A stretch of DNA of 36,184 nucleotides, from positions 1-36,184 of the IMG/VR virus record IMGVR_UViG_3300042511_000337; one strand, given 5' to 3'. Below the pieces are notes generated by a model that was not told the DNA's origin, searched no databases, and saw nothing but the letters and a program-made list of their open reading frames with translations. The translations under genes were made by a program, and so were the position numbers. Of this stretch, positions 26,680-35,354 are shown one piece after another (within the stretch, counting starts at the first letter, position 1; each line of letters begins with the position of its first letter). Source of the DNA: a virus.

Positions 26680-28518
26680 TCAAGAGAAATTAACCGTTTT
26701 TAAATTTTTAACTCTAATGTTTATATCTTTGTTTGCATATTTTATTTGGTAAGTTTGGTTTGGTTCCGCAAAGATTGTATCATCAATTAACCCTATCTGA
26801 TAAGTTGTACTGTCAATATATCGTTGAGATGTTTGAGATGATGAATACTGTCCACCAACTTTATTAAAGACTTGAATATCGGATAATGAAATTACCCCGT
26901 TTTCACTTTGTATTAATCTTCTTAATTCAGAAATATTAACATTTTCACCCATTTGTCTATTTTCCGGATTAAAATATTCCGAAACAATCGTAATGATTTG
27001 AGAAATAACTGTTCCTTGGTTTTGTGTATTATCTAAAACAACATCAATATTAAATCCTAAATCAATAACGTTAGCACTTTGTATTGACACATAATCATTT
27101 ATCATACGATAGTTTGATAAATAATTTGCAACATTATTCTTTAAAGTGTTTGAAATTACCTCTGTTAGTCTACCTGTTTCATCATACGACAACATTTGGA
27201 CAATAATTTTATTATTGTTTTCCGTTATTGATACTTTTGCCGGAGCTCCAAATTGTGAAGGCATTGTTCGGATTATTGAATCGTAATCATTTACGGTTAC
27301 CGCTCTTTTTTGTGATGAGAAATTATATGAAACTAAATTTCTAACTTCTTCAGTTGTTGGGTAATTAGCTCCCCCAATCGCTGCGGTTACGTTTGTACAT
27401 CTTAATGAATTTACTACAGTTGTGTTAATACTATCTGATGGTCCGTTCACAAAGAATGATACTGTACCTATTTGAGTAATTGAATTTACACCAATATTAC
27501 TACCTACACCACCACCAACTCTATATTGTATGAATAGTGTTGTATTTGGTTTTAAAGTACTACCTAACGCTAAGTTGTTGGAATACTTATATAGATTTAA
27601 TTGATAACCATCTCTTGCAAACTCTCTTAACTGTTCGTCCGCAGATTGTGAACCACCCCCAAAAGTAATTTTTAAAAATCCTTCAGGTGTAAATTCACTA
27701 ATAAACTTAGTACTTGTTTGAATGTATTTCCCCACTTTAATCCCCGGAGAATCCGATACTTTTGTTGGGTCTTCTACAAATACTCTATCTTCCGCCAAAG
27801 CATCCACTTCATACCATCTATTATCTAACCCTAAGAACTCCTGAACTGACGGTATATTAGTATACTGTGTACTATCTTTCAACAAAACACTAGTTATACC
27901 CAATACATTCTTGTCCGGTAAAAATAATTCATAAAAAGGTCTAACATCATTAGGTGTTATTACTTTTTTAAACACTTTTGTTGTTCCATTAACAACAGTT
28001 TCTCGTTTAGTAATTGTATAGTTTAATAATTTATTATTTGAATCAAAATTAGGTATTTTTAGTCTATTTGGAAAACCTTCACCATTAATAGGTGATGAGA
28101 AATCAATATCATATACAGTTTCAAAGACTTGTCCGGCACCATTAACTTGTGACCCTCTTCTTAGAATACCACAATATCGTAAATCTTCTTTATCCCCAAA
28201 AGCAGGAACTGTAATTGAAAAATCAACTAAAGCAACCGATGGTCTCATACCCGGAACTTTTAATCCATAAGTTTTTGCTATATTAAAAACTGACGACCTT
28301 TGTTGAGCATATTGAAGAACTGTCTCTTGAATACTTCTATCAATGTTAAATTGTAAGTTATCCGTTACCGCAGCGTTCAAATCTAATAATACAGAAAAAA
28401 CAGACGCGTCATTGAAGTTTTGAATCGTGTCCGGATAATACGTTTTAGTGAAGTTAATTAACTCAGTTCTGATTGATTGGAAATCCCTTGTTGTGTAGGA
28501 AATTTTCTTGTTTGCCAT
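26680..28518 (-). CDS. 6: Baseplate wedge protein gp6-like (612 aa)
   Basis: The N-terminus has the signature of T4 gp6/P2 gpJ-type wedge proteins: YTTRDFQSIRTELINF near residues 8-23, then the acidic-hydrophobic segment DASVFSVLLDLNAAVTDNLQ followed by FNIDRSIQE. The middle carries beta-rich domains, and the later part has the expected VNDYDSIIRTMPSQFGAPAK and QIITIVSEYFNPENRQMGEN segments. Length is near that of T4 gp6 (660 aa). In the virion gp6 forms the dimeric ring that links wedges around the central hub and controls sheath contraction. The gp25-like gene lies 4 nt upstream, the classic 25-6 order. No broken motif is visible. Confidence 0.88.
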   Translation of the reverse strand: MANKKISYTTRDFQSIRTELINFTKTYYPDTIQNFNDASVFSVLLDLNAAVTDNLQFNIDRSIQETVLQYAQQRSSVFNIAKTYGLKVPGMRPSVALVDFSITVPAFGDKEDLRYCGILRRGSQVNGAGQVFETVYDIDFSSPINGEGFPNRLKIPNFDSNNKLLNYTITKRETVVNGTTKVFKKVITPNDVRPFYELFLPDKNVLGITSVLLKDSTQYTNIPSVQEFLGLDNRWYEVDALAEDRVFVEDPTKVSDSPGIKVGKYIQTSTKFISEFTPEGFLKITFGGGSQSADEQLREFARDGYQLNLYKYSNNLALGSTLKPNTTLFIQYRVGGGVGSNIGVNSITQIGTVSFFVNGPSDSINTTVVNSLRCTNVTAAIGGANYPTTEEVRNLVSYNFSSQKRAVTVNDYDSIIRTMPSQFGAPAKVSITENNNKIIVQMLSYDETGRLTEVISNTLKNNVANYLSNYRMINDYVSIQSANVIDLGFNIDVVLDNTQNQGTVISQIITIVSEYFNPENRQMGENVNISELRRLIQSENGVISLSDIQVFNKVGGQYSSSQTSQRYIDSTTYQIGLIDDTIFAEPNQTYQIKYANKDINIRVKNLKTVNFS

Positions 28519-28522
28519 AATT

Positions 28523-28981
28523 TTATATATTAATAATTACAAAGTCACTACTATTAAACACATCATTGTTGATGGTGTAATCAATCTTAACTTTCGCTGT
28601 ATGTTCTTTATTCGACATATTTGGTACCCGAAATATTCTCTCATCGTTATCATTTATATAACTACCTTTATCTTCACTACCCTCTGAGGCGGCTTGGACA
28701 CTAATGTTAGTTATTGTTATCCCCGGTAAATAGTTTCCCGCGGATTCTCGTATTTCAGATTCTATTTCTGAAAATGTTGGACCATCTAATGGTTCAAAAA
28801 TAAACTCATATAATCTTGTCCCAAAATCCGGTAAATAATATCTACTACCTTTTCTTGTTAATAAAAGGTGTATTAAGTTAGACCTAATCTCTTGGTCATT
28901 ATAATCTGATAAATCTAAGTATTTCCCATCAAAAGATTCTCTGAAAGGAAAAGTTAAACCATATGTTGTTCCATCTGCCAT
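28523..28981 (-). CDS. 25: Baseplate wedge protein gp25-like (152 aa)
   Basis: This is a GPW/gp25 family member. YGLTFPFRES lies at residues 7-16, and the family hallmark LLTRKGSRYYLPDFGTRLYE at about 40-59, followed by FIFEPLD and EIRESAGNYLPGITITNISV. gp25 sits where the wedge meets the sheath and, with gp6, forms the core bundle on which the tail sheath starts. The open frame extends upstream to 29038 (19 more residues, hydrophobic and non-conserved). That extension overlaps the terminator hairpin and two TATTTATA copies, so ATG 28981 (MADGTTYGLT) is the real start. T4 gp25 is 132 aa; the extra length is C-terminal. It heads the virion transcription unit, just after the nrdA terminator. 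Confidence 0.9.
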   Translation of the reverse strand: MADGTTYGLTFPFRESFDGKYLDLSDYNDQEIRSNLIHLLLTRKGSRYYLPDFGTRLYEFIFEPLDGPTFSEIESEIRESAGNYLPGITITNISVQAASEGSEDKGSYINDNDERIFRVPNMSNKEHTAKVKIDYTINNDVFNSSDFVIINI

Positions 28982-28984
28982 AAC

Positions 28985-29019
28985 TATAAATATAGTGTCG
29001 TAATTATTTCTTATAAATA
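28985..29019 (-). promoter_or_regulatory. Two TATTTATA elements upstream of the gp25-like gene
   Basis: On the minus strand TATTTATA occurs at 29019-29012 (30 nt before ATG 28981) and again at 28992-28985 (3 nt before it), 27 nt apart. Both lie between the nrdA terminator and the first virion gene, where a late promoter is expected. The distal copy is at a normal promoter distance; the proximal one would give a start inside the gene, so it may act at another level. Confidence 0.45.
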
Positions 29020-29024
29020 GAGTA

Positions 29025-29056
29025 AAATAAAAAATCACGACCGAAGTCGTGATTAT
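29025..29056 (-). terminator. Intrinsic terminator after nrdA (UUCG tetraloop)
   Basis: Read on the minus strand, a 9-bp perfect stem AATCACGAC/GTCGTGATT (29054-29046 and 41-33) closes a C(UUCG)G tetraloop and is followed by a T-rich tract (TTTTTATTTTA). It lies 23 nt past the nrdA stop and is a textbook Rho-independent terminator ending the replication/nucleotide transcript. Confidence 0.93.
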
Positions 29057-29078
29057 TGTTATAATTATTTTAATTTAA

Positions 29079-31493
29079 TTAAGAACCACACCCAAAACAC
29101 TCAAATTCTGTGTCAGTAGGTTTTTGTGTTAAATCTACCGTTGGTTTTTCAATAGTCTTTGGTTGTTGTACTTTTGTAATATCAACTGCCAAATGTTTTG
29201 CCCCGGTTGATATTGCTTTTGTTCTAACATAGTAACAAAGAGTTTTTAATCCTTTACCCCAAGAATGGAAGTGAGATGATGAAATCTTTGATAATGTTGG
29301 TTCAGACATATAGATATTCATCGACTGTGATTGGTCAATAAATGGTGCTCTGTCAGCCGCCATATCAATAAGTTCTCTTTGAGATATTTCCCAAATTGTT
29401 CTATATTTAGGAATTAAATGTTCAATTCTTTTTACCTTTTTATTGTAATTCTTATCTTCCGTGTCCAAATAATGATTAAAGTTAATGTTTTGAACAGAAC
29501 CTTCATTCATTATGATTTCATTTTTTAAATCCTCACACCAAACACCTAACTTTTCAAAATCGTTAATTAAGTATTTATTAACAATTAAAATTTCTCCCCC
29601 AACCACACGACGATTAAATAATGCCGAGTGAGCCGGTTCTGTCATTTCAAATGAACCTGTGATTTTAGCCGAAGATGCTACCGGCATCTGAGCCGTAAAT
29701 AATGAGTTACAAACCCCGTGGTTGGACACCTCTAATTTAAGTGAGTCCCAATCCCACATTCTACCTAATCCTTCGTAATCTAATCCCCACATATCAAATT
29801 GAAATATCCCTTTTGACATTGGTGACCCTTTAAAGAATTTATATGGTTTGTATTCACCTGTTTTACATAAGTTCATACTTTCGGTGATTGCAGCAAAATA
29901 GATTGTTTCAAAAATTTCTTTGTTTAATTGTTTTGCCTCTTCAGTCGTGAAGATATAATCCATTAAGAAGAATACGTCAGCAAGACCTTGAGTTCCAATC
30001 GCAATCGCTCTTTGTTCTAAACCACCTTTTCTACCTTGTTCAGTTGAGTAACTATTAATGTCAACAACTTTGTTAAGTGCTCTAACAACCTTTCTAACCT
30101 CACTGTAAAGTAACTTGAAATCAAACTCACCTTTAATAATAAAGTTTTTCAATACCATAGATGATAATGTACAGATTGCTGTGGTGTTTTCATCAGTATA
30201 TTGGTAAATCTCATTACATAGGTTAGATTGTTTAATCACCCCAATGTTTTGATGGTTTGTTTTTCTGTTTGCACTATCTTTAGAACATAAGTAAGGAACT
30301 CCGGTTTCAACCTGAGATTCAATAATTTTATTCCAAATTGTCTGAGCTTTCACTTTCTTACCTAAACCAAGTTCAACCGCTTTGTTGTAGTTTGATTCAT
30401 ACTCATCACCGTAAGCCTCTTGTAATGGTTTAATACCCGCTTTAACAATGTCGTTAGGGCAGAATAAGTACCAATCATCATTGTTCTTAACCGCGTTCAT
30501 AAAGTTGTCCGGTAACCAAATTGACGTAAACAAATCTTTTGCTCTCAACTCCTCAGCACCTGTATTCTTTTTGATTTCAAGTAAGTCCATAATGTCTTTA
30601 TGCCAAGGTTCTATGTAGATGGCGGCGCTACCCGGTCTTCTACCTTGTTGATTAAAGAATCTCAGTCCTTCGTTAACAATCTTTAGGTATTTCAATAAAC
30701 CACCGGCAAATCCACCTGATGAGTTAATACGACTCTCTTTACTACGAATGTTAGACATACATAATCCAATACCTGCAGCATCTGATGAATACGTTGAAAT
30801 ATCATTAAAGGTGTCTAATAAACCTTGTCTTGAATCCCCGTTATTGTATTTCAACACACAGGACGCTAATTGAGGTGTTTTAGTTCCCGCATTAATCATA
30901 ATTGGGGTTGCCGGAGAGATAAGTTGATTTGATAACGAATTGTAGTATTCAACCGCCTCTTCAAATGATTTAGTAACCCATAAAGCAACTCTCATATACA
31001 TATGTTGCGGTCTTTCAACAACAACACCTTGTGGAGTCTTCAACAAATACATTTCCTGTAATGATTTCCACGCAAAATAATCAAAATTGTAATCATTCTC
31101 GTGATTTATTACAGAATCAATATCCCCCCAACCATATTCGTTAATAGTATCAATTAATATGTCATTAATAACTCCATCCTCGTGTAAACGTTTCATAGTA
31201 TTACAGAAACTTTCGTCAGTTTCTTTATGATACGCAGAAATAGCCACCGAAGAAGCCAATCTTGAATAATCGTGATGACTACCGGTATAAGCCGCAGCAA
31301 TCTCGTAAACCAATTTATCTAACTCTTTTGTGGTAATCACACCTTCAGTCGGAACAGAAGTAATCACCTTAATGAATACCTCATCAGCATTAACGTTTAA
31401 CCCTTTAGCAGCTCTTTTTACTCGACTGTATATTTTTTGGGGGTTAAACGACACCTCGTCACCCCCTCTTTTTTTTATCTTTAATGACATCAT
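29079..31493 (-). CDS. nrdA: Ribonucleotide reductase class Ia, large subunit NrdA (804 aa)
   Basis: This subunit reduces ribonucleoside diphosphates to deoxy forms. An N-terminal ATP-cone (about 3-90; KIKKRGGDEVSFNPQKIYSR) is followed by the catalytic barrel. Active-site residues are in place: redox Cys212 (ASCVL), NLCNE (Asn424, Cys426, Glu428), Cys441 (ICTLSS), and the radical-transfer tyrosine pair Tyr754/Tyr755 in LKTLCYYVRT. The C-terminal tail CFGCGS (Cys799, Cys802) accepts electrons from thioredoxin or glutaredoxin. The length is that of a complete enzyme (T4 NrdA about 754 aa), with no intron or split. It starts 3 nt after the nrdB stop and ends at a terminator. The ATP cone implies ATP/dATP overall-activity control. 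Confidence 0.97.
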   Translation of the reverse strand: MMSLKIKKRGGDEVSFNPQKIYSRVKRAAKGLNVNADEVFIKVITSVPTEGVITTKELDKLVYEIAAAYTGSHHDYSRLASSVAISAYHKETDESFCNTMKRLHEDGVINDILIDTINEYGWGDIDSVINHENDYNFDYFAWKSLQEMYLLKTPQGVVVERPQHMYMRVALWVTKSFEEAVEYYNSLSNQLISPATPIMINAGTKTPQLASCVLKYNNGDSRQGLLDTFNDISTYSSDAAGIGLCMSNIRSKESRINSSGGFAGGLLKYLKIVNEGLRFFNQQGRRPGSAAIYIEPWHKDIMDLLEIKKNTGAEELRAKDLFTSIWLPDNFMNAVKNNDDWYLFCPNDIVKAGIKPLQEAYGDEYESNYNKAVELGLGKKVKAQTIWNKIIESQVETGVPYLCSKDSANRKTNHQNIGVIKQSNLCNEIYQYTDENTTAICTLSSMVLKNFIIKGEFDFKLLYSEVRKVVRALNKVVDINSYSTEQGRKGGLEQRAIAIGTQGLADVFFLMDYIFTTEEAKQLNKEIFETIYFAAITESMNLCKTGEYKPYKFFKGSPMSKGIFQFDMWGLDYEGLGRMWDWDSLKLEVSNHGVCNSLFTAQMPVASSAKITGSFEMTEPAHSALFNRRVVGGEILIVNKYLINDFEKLGVWCEDLKNEIIMNEGSVQNINFNHYLDTEDKNYNKKVKRIEHLIPKYRTIWEISQRELIDMAADRAPFIDQSQSMNIYMSEPTLSKISSSHFHSWGKGLKTLCYYVRTKAISTGAKHLAVDITKVQQPKTIEKPTVDLTQKPTDTEFECFGCGS

Positions 31494-31496
31494 ATT

Positions 31497-32447
31497 TTAA
31501 AAATCTTCTGTAAATGTTAATGACTCACCTAATTTCGCCTTTTGGTATTCCATAGTTCTTGACTCAAAGAAATTACCCTTTGTCTCGACAGCTATTTGTT
31601 CCATAAATTTGAATGGTTGTTCCACATTAAAATGTTTCTTACATCCAAACTTAACTAATAGTCCGTCAGTTACAAATTCAAGATATTGTTTCATCAAATT
31701 TGAATTCATACCTATTAAAGATACAGGTAATGACTCAGTAATAAACTCTTTTTCAATCTCTAACGCAGATAATAAAATTTCTTTAATTCTTTTCTCTGTT
31801 GGTTTGTTCTCAACGTGATTGTTAATCAAATGGATAGCAAAATCACAGTGTAAGTTTTCATCTTTAAAAATAAGACTATTAGCGTTACACAATCCTTGCA
31901 TAATTCCTCTTGATTTCATCCAAAAGATAGAACAGAATGAACCGGAGAAGAATATACCTTCAACCGCCGCAAACGCCACTAATCTTTCTTGAAATGAAGA
32001 GTTTTCAATCCAATCAAGAGCCCATTTAGCTTTCTTTTGAACGGCAGGTAATCTGTCAATTGCGTGAAAACATTCATCCTTTTCTTTCTCGTCAGATACG
32101 TAAGTATCAATCAATAATGAATACATTAATGAGTGAATGTTCTCCATCATAATTTGGAATCCGTAGAAGAACTTTGCTTCAGCATATTGAACTTCTTTTA
32201 AGAAATTCTCAGCCAAGTTTTCATTAACAATACCATCAGACGCCGCAAAGAACGCTAATACATTTTTAAGGAAGAACCTCTCATTATCAGATAGATTTTC
32301 CCAATCTCTAATATCGTTAGATAAATCCACTTCTTCTGCCGTCCAAAACGCGGCTTGGTGTTGTTTATAAAATTCCCATATATCGTTATGTTCTATAGGG
32401 AAGATAACGAATCGGTCATTATTCGGTTCTAATATTTTTTCTTTCAT
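31497..32447 (-). CDS. nrdB: Ribonucleotide reductase class Ia, small subunit NrdB (316 aa)
   Basis: The subunit carries the di-iron centre and tyrosyl radical. By alignment to the R2 family, Asp41 (AEEVDL), Glu102 and His105 (ENIHS), Glu163 (AVEGIF), Glu197 and His200 (KDENLH) are the metal ligands, and Tyr109 (SLMY) is the radical tyrosine. The C-terminal peptide FTEDF resembles the R2 tail that docks on R1. Stretches such as [20 protein letters not shown], and its compact length, make it look like the eukaryote/Bacteroidota type of R2 rather than the longer enterobacterial or T4 NrdB (388 aa). It lies between the helicase gene (6 nt) and nrdA (3 nt). No intron or homing endonuclease interrupts it, unlike T4 nrdB. 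Confidence 0.97.
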   Translation of the reverse strand: MKEKILEPNNDRFVIFPIEHNDIWEFYKQHQAAFWTAEEVDLSNDIRDWENLSDNERFFLKNVLAFFAASDGIVNENLAENFLKEVQYAEAKFFYGFQIMMENIHSLMYSLLIDTYVSDEKEKDECFHAIDRLPAVQKKAKWALDWIENSSFQERLVAFAAVEGIFFSGSFCSIFWMKSRGIMQGLCNANSLIFKDENLHCDFAIHLINNHVENKPTEKRIKEILLSALEIEKEFITESLPVSLIGMNSNLMKQYLEFVTDGLLVKFGCKKHFNVEQPFKFMEQIAVETKGNFFESRTMEYQKAKLGESLTFTEDF

Positions 32448-32453
32448 TTTAAA

Positions 32454-33836
32454 TTAATTTTGTTGTTGGTTTTTTTCTTTTCTCTTGTCTAACAAGTCTT
32501 TGATTCTTTGTCTATTTCTTTCTTCGGTTTGTTCTTCTAATCCTAAGAATGTTACTGAACTTTCAGTATCAATCTCCAACATACCATTGTCAAATTTACA
32601 ATTCTCAAAGACAACACCATCATCACCAATCCGTGATTTAGTAATTGCGATTGTTGCTAATTTCATTTCTTTTTGTTGTAAAGATTTAGCCACGGAAATG
32701 ATTACGTGTCCAACCTGTGCTTTTTTAATAGACCCACCCATTTGGTCGGTTGTAACAACATCAGACGATATTGAACTTCTATTACCCTGAGTCGCTGTCC
32801 ATCCTACCAAATCAAGTTCGTGACACATAGATTCAAAACCTCTCATCACAGACCCTTCAGATTTCCATTCATCCCCCAAGTTTTTATCCGGTACCACACA
32901 GTCAATGTAGTCCAATAATACCATATCAATTTTGATTCCTTCTGAAATCATTTTTCTGATTTGATTCTTAATCTGCATCATTGTTACAGTATCGGATGGA
33001 AGTTTTTTAAGTATCAATTCATTAGGCATTTTTTCCTTAATTTCTTGAACTTTAGTTATTACTTCATCTTTTCTAATAGACAATTCATCCGGATGGATTT
33101 TTGTCCATAATGTAATGTGTTTACGTTGAATAATCTTTGGGTTATCCTCAAAGAATATTTGTAACACATTATATCCCAAATTAAATGCGTGATTTGAGAT
33201 TTTTGTAAGTAAAGTAGATTTACCTACACCTGTTGGTGCTAAAATAACACCGATTTCACCTTTAGCCAACCCTCCTTTTAAGAGTCTATCTATCCCCGGA
33301 ATACCCATTGGTATCGGATGACGATAATCCTCGTTTAGAACATCATCTAAATTGCTGAAAACACTTTCCGTTCCCTTATCGTGTTCCCCAACCTGAAGAG
33401 CTTTACTCACCATCTCTTCTAATGTGTCGTAACTCTCAAATTCACCAGTGTCGATGATTTTTTGAGCTTTAACCATTACTTTCTGTAACTCCTGTTGTTT
33501 ACAGAACTTCATCGATTTTTCTTGCACAAACTCAGCCCCTTCAAGCGTAGACTCCTTAACTTTTGTAAGGGTATCAATAATTATTTTTGCTGCTAGAGGT
33601 TGTTGTATCTCAGATTTTGTAATTTGTTCTAATGTGTCAAAGGTTGGTGTGTGTTCGTATTTTGTATAATACTCCTTAATCATTTGGATGATTAATTTGA
33701 AATATTTATTCTCAAAATAACTTGTTTCAATCACATCTATAATTGACCGTGAAAAGTCTTTGTCGATAATGATTTGGTTTAGTAATTGTATCTGAAAGGT
33801 GCTACCTAGATACTCGAAATTTTTGTTTGACGCCAT
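32454..33836 (-). CDS. 41: DnaB-family replicative helicase (gp41-like, 460 aa)
   Basis: The helicase unwinds the phage replication fork. An N-terminal helical domain (about 1-150) precedes a RecA-type ATPase: Walker A APTGVGKST (200-208), Glu in the FFEDNP segment (about 228-233), Walker B MVLLDYID (305-312), sensor TATQGNR (347-353) and an arginine-finger-like KSRIGDDG (400-407). The tail is charged (RQRIKDLLDKRKEKNQQQN). Length is close to T4 gp41 (475 aa). It lies between a 150-aa unknown and nrdB in the replication cluster. A TATTTATT element sits 22 nt before its ATG. A separate primase and loader are not in this window, so they should lie elsewhere in the genome. Confidence 0.92.
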   Translation of the reverse strand: MASNKNFEYLGSTFQIQLLNQIIIDKDFSRSIIDVIETSYFENKYFKLIIQMIKEYYTKYEHTPTFDTLEQITKSEIQQPLAAKIIIDTLTKVKESTLEGAEFVQEKSMKFCKQQELQKVMVKAQKIIDTGEFESYDTLEEMVSKALQVGEHDKGTESVFSNLDDVLNEDYRHPIPMGIPGIDRLLKGGLAKGEIGVILAPTGVGKSTLLTKISNHAFNLGYNVLQIFFEDNPKIIQRKHITLWTKIHPDELSIRKDEVITKVQEIKEKMPNELILKKLPSDTVTMMQIKNQIRKMISEGIKIDMVLLDYIDCVVPDKNLGDEWKSEGSVMRGFESMCHELDLVGWTATQGNRSSISSDVVTTDQMGGSIKKAQVGHVIISVAKSLQQKEMKLATIAITKSRIGDDGVVFENCKFDNGMLEIDTESSVTFLGLEEQTEERNRQRIKDLLDKRKEKNQQQN

Positions 33837-33858
33837 ATATTTTTTCTTTTAGTGTAAT

Positions 33859-33866
33859 AATAAATA
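33859..33866 (-). promoter_or_regulatory. TATTTATT element before the helicase gene
   Basis: The 30-nt gap between the 150-aa gene and the helicase gene begins with TATTTATT on the minus strand, directly after the upstream stop codon and 22 nt before the ATG. This is one base off the TATTTATA octamer found before other genes that follow a gap, so an internal promoter is possible. Confidence 0.3.
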
Positions 33867-34319
33867 CTACACACTTAGGGTAACATCTAGATATTTTTTT
33901 GTTAAATTTTTAGATGAAAAGATGTCAGTCAAGTTCATCAATAGGTTTTTTAGGTGTGGGCGTACATCCACAGTATATCTTATCTTTGGAGGGTATACTT
34001 TTGCGTCCACCTGTCTATGACAAATTGTCACATCATTTTGTTTGATGAAGATGTTAAAGTACTCCGGACCGTCCGTATTAGACGTTTCCAAAATAGCCGG
34101 ATTGTTAATAATTTCGTACAGATTATCCGTCATATACGTTACGGTTTTCAACGACAATTGTTTTTGAATGTCGTCTTTAAATTCACGAAGTAATTCGTAA
34201 AGTTCCAAAGAGTTTTTACCCTCATTATTGAACTCTCTCACGTTAAAAAATCTTTGCACAATGATGTTATCATTTACCATCATTAAGAATTCTAATTTTA
34301 CCGATTCTTGGTCTTTCAT
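33867..34319 (-). CDS. Conserved-looking unknown of the replication cluster (150 aa)
   Basis: I do not recognise this protein. It is a soluble, mixed alpha/beta sequence: MKDQESVKLEFLMMVNDNII, then a Leu/Lys/Asp-rich helical part (ELYELLREFKDDIQKQLSLK), then strands around NIFIKQNDVTICHRQVDAKV and a helical C-terminus. There are no transmembrane segments, zinc-finger cysteines or ATPase motifs. It lies 8 nt after the 5'-nuclease gene and 30 nt before the helicase gene, so it probably works in replication or its control, for example as a helicase loader or fork accessory. That idea rests on position only. Confidence 0.7.
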   Translation of the reverse strand: MKDQESVKLEFLMMVNDNIIVQRFFNVREFNNEGKNSLELYELLREFKDDIQKQLSLKTVTYMTDNLYEIINNPAILETSNTDGPEYFNIFIKQNDVTICHRQVDAKVYPPKIRYTVDVRPHLKNLLMNLTDIFSSKNLTKKYLDVTLSV

Positions 34320-34327
34320 AGCTTTAG

Positions 34328-35332
34328 TTAATTGTTTTTATAATTTCTTTTTTCTTTTCTTGTTAATTTCATAAAGGGTCTAACAAAATTCACCCAAGCA
34401 TCATCCCCCTTTGGTAGATACTTAAAAAACCCGTCTTCCATCATCATCTTAATAAGTCCTCTATGACCCCTACCATCAGGGTCTAAAGTTTCTTTATAAT
34501 ACAATTCAACAAGTTCTTTAGCATCATCAGTAATTAATGGGTTTGATAAGTTTATGATTTTTTCATTTATCACAAAAAATTCATCACCATAAACACCACT
34601 TTTAGTTTTACCGGATAAAAGATTTTGTAATGTCTTATTATCTTTATTCTCCTTTAGTAGAGTTTCTGCCTTTTCTAAAATATCGGTGATTGAAACCGGT
34701 TTTTCAAGTAGCTCAGGAAAAAACTTTATAAGTGTTTTCTCCCCCAACCCTGAAATACCATCAATATTATCCGATTTATCTCCCGATAAAATTTTATAAG
34801 TTCTAATGTTTTGATGCGGAAATTCGTAAAAATCACATTTGATTTTACTTCCAACGTGATAAGTTTGTTTGGTTCTCGGATAAAACACCGATACCTTATC
34901 CGAGATTAATTGGGTAAGGTCTTTATCCCCCGAATAGATGGTCTTTTGTTCGTTCTCCGAGATTTGGCAGTAGTAAGCAATCAAATCATCTGCTTCGTTA
35001 TTATCTACGTTGATTTGTCTTATATAACAGTCCTCCAAGTATTGTTTGATTCTTTCTTTCTGCTCAGTGAAAGAATCTAACTTATACTCGTTGTCTCTGT
35101 CTCTACGTTGTTCTTTATATTGGGGATAAATAAGTTTTCGAGTCGAAGAGTTATCATCACCGTCCCACATAACAACAACCTTATCAAAGTCTTGTTCGTC
35201 TATGAAACGTCTAATGGTATTCACAAAGTGCCATAAGGCACCTATGTGTTTTCCATTGTGATAATAATCTTTAACCCCGTGGAATCCAATCTTTACTAAA
35301 TTGTTTCCGTCAACCAAAAGTGTTTTAGTCAC
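34328..35332 (-). CDS. rnh: FEN/RNase H-like 5'-3' nuclease (334 aa)
   Basis: This is a flap-endonuclease family member, like T4 RNase H, which removes RNA primers and flaps from lagging-strand fragments. Metal-binding acids lie in LLVDGNN (Asp8), VVMWDGDD (Asp57, Asp59), NNEADDLIAYY (Glu113, Asp115, Asp116) and YSGDKDLTQL (Asp136, Asp138). The helix-3-turn-helix DNA-binding segment is LSGDKSDNIDGISGLGEKTL (182-201). It is slightly longer than T4 RNase H (305 aa). The start codon is GTG (35332-35330), 22 nt after the uvsX stop, chosen because residues 4-12 (TLLVDGNNL) are the conserved N-terminal strand. The downstream 150-aa gene starts 8 nt after its stop. Confidence 0.9.
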   Translation of the reverse strand: MTKTLLVDGNNLVKIGFHGVKDYYHNGKHIGALWHFVNTIRRFIDEQDFDKVVVMWDGDDNSSTRKLIYPQYKEQRRDRDNEYKLDSFTEQKERIKQYLEDCYIRQINVDNNEADDLIAYYCQISENEQKTIYSGDKDLTQLISDKVSVFYPRTKQTYHVGSKIKCDFYEFPHQNIRTYKILSGDKSDNIDGISGLGEKTLIKFFPELLEKPVSITDILEKAETLLKENKDNKTLQNLLSGKTKSGVYGDEFFVINEKIINLSNPLITDDAKELVELYYKETLDPDGRGHRGLIKMMMEDGFFKYLPKGDDAWVNFVRPFMKLTRKEKRNYKNN

Positions 35333-35354
35333 TTGTTTTTGTTTGTATTCGTTA

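Noticed and set aside
275-29019. Calling the TATAAATA/TATTTATA sites T4-type late promoters outright
   Set aside because: Relative to the downstream genes the sense strand reads TATTTATA, the reverse complement of the T4 core, and several copies are too close to the ATG for a normal promoter.
28982-29038. Longer gp25 start at 29038
   Set aside because: The extra residues are hydrophobic and not family-like, and the codons overlap the nrdA terminator and both TATTTATA copies. ATG 28981 gives a normal gp25 N-terminus.
29079-32447. Intron or homing endonuclease in the nrd genes, as in T4 nrdB
   Set aside because: Both genes are full length and uninterrupted, with all active-site residues in one frame.
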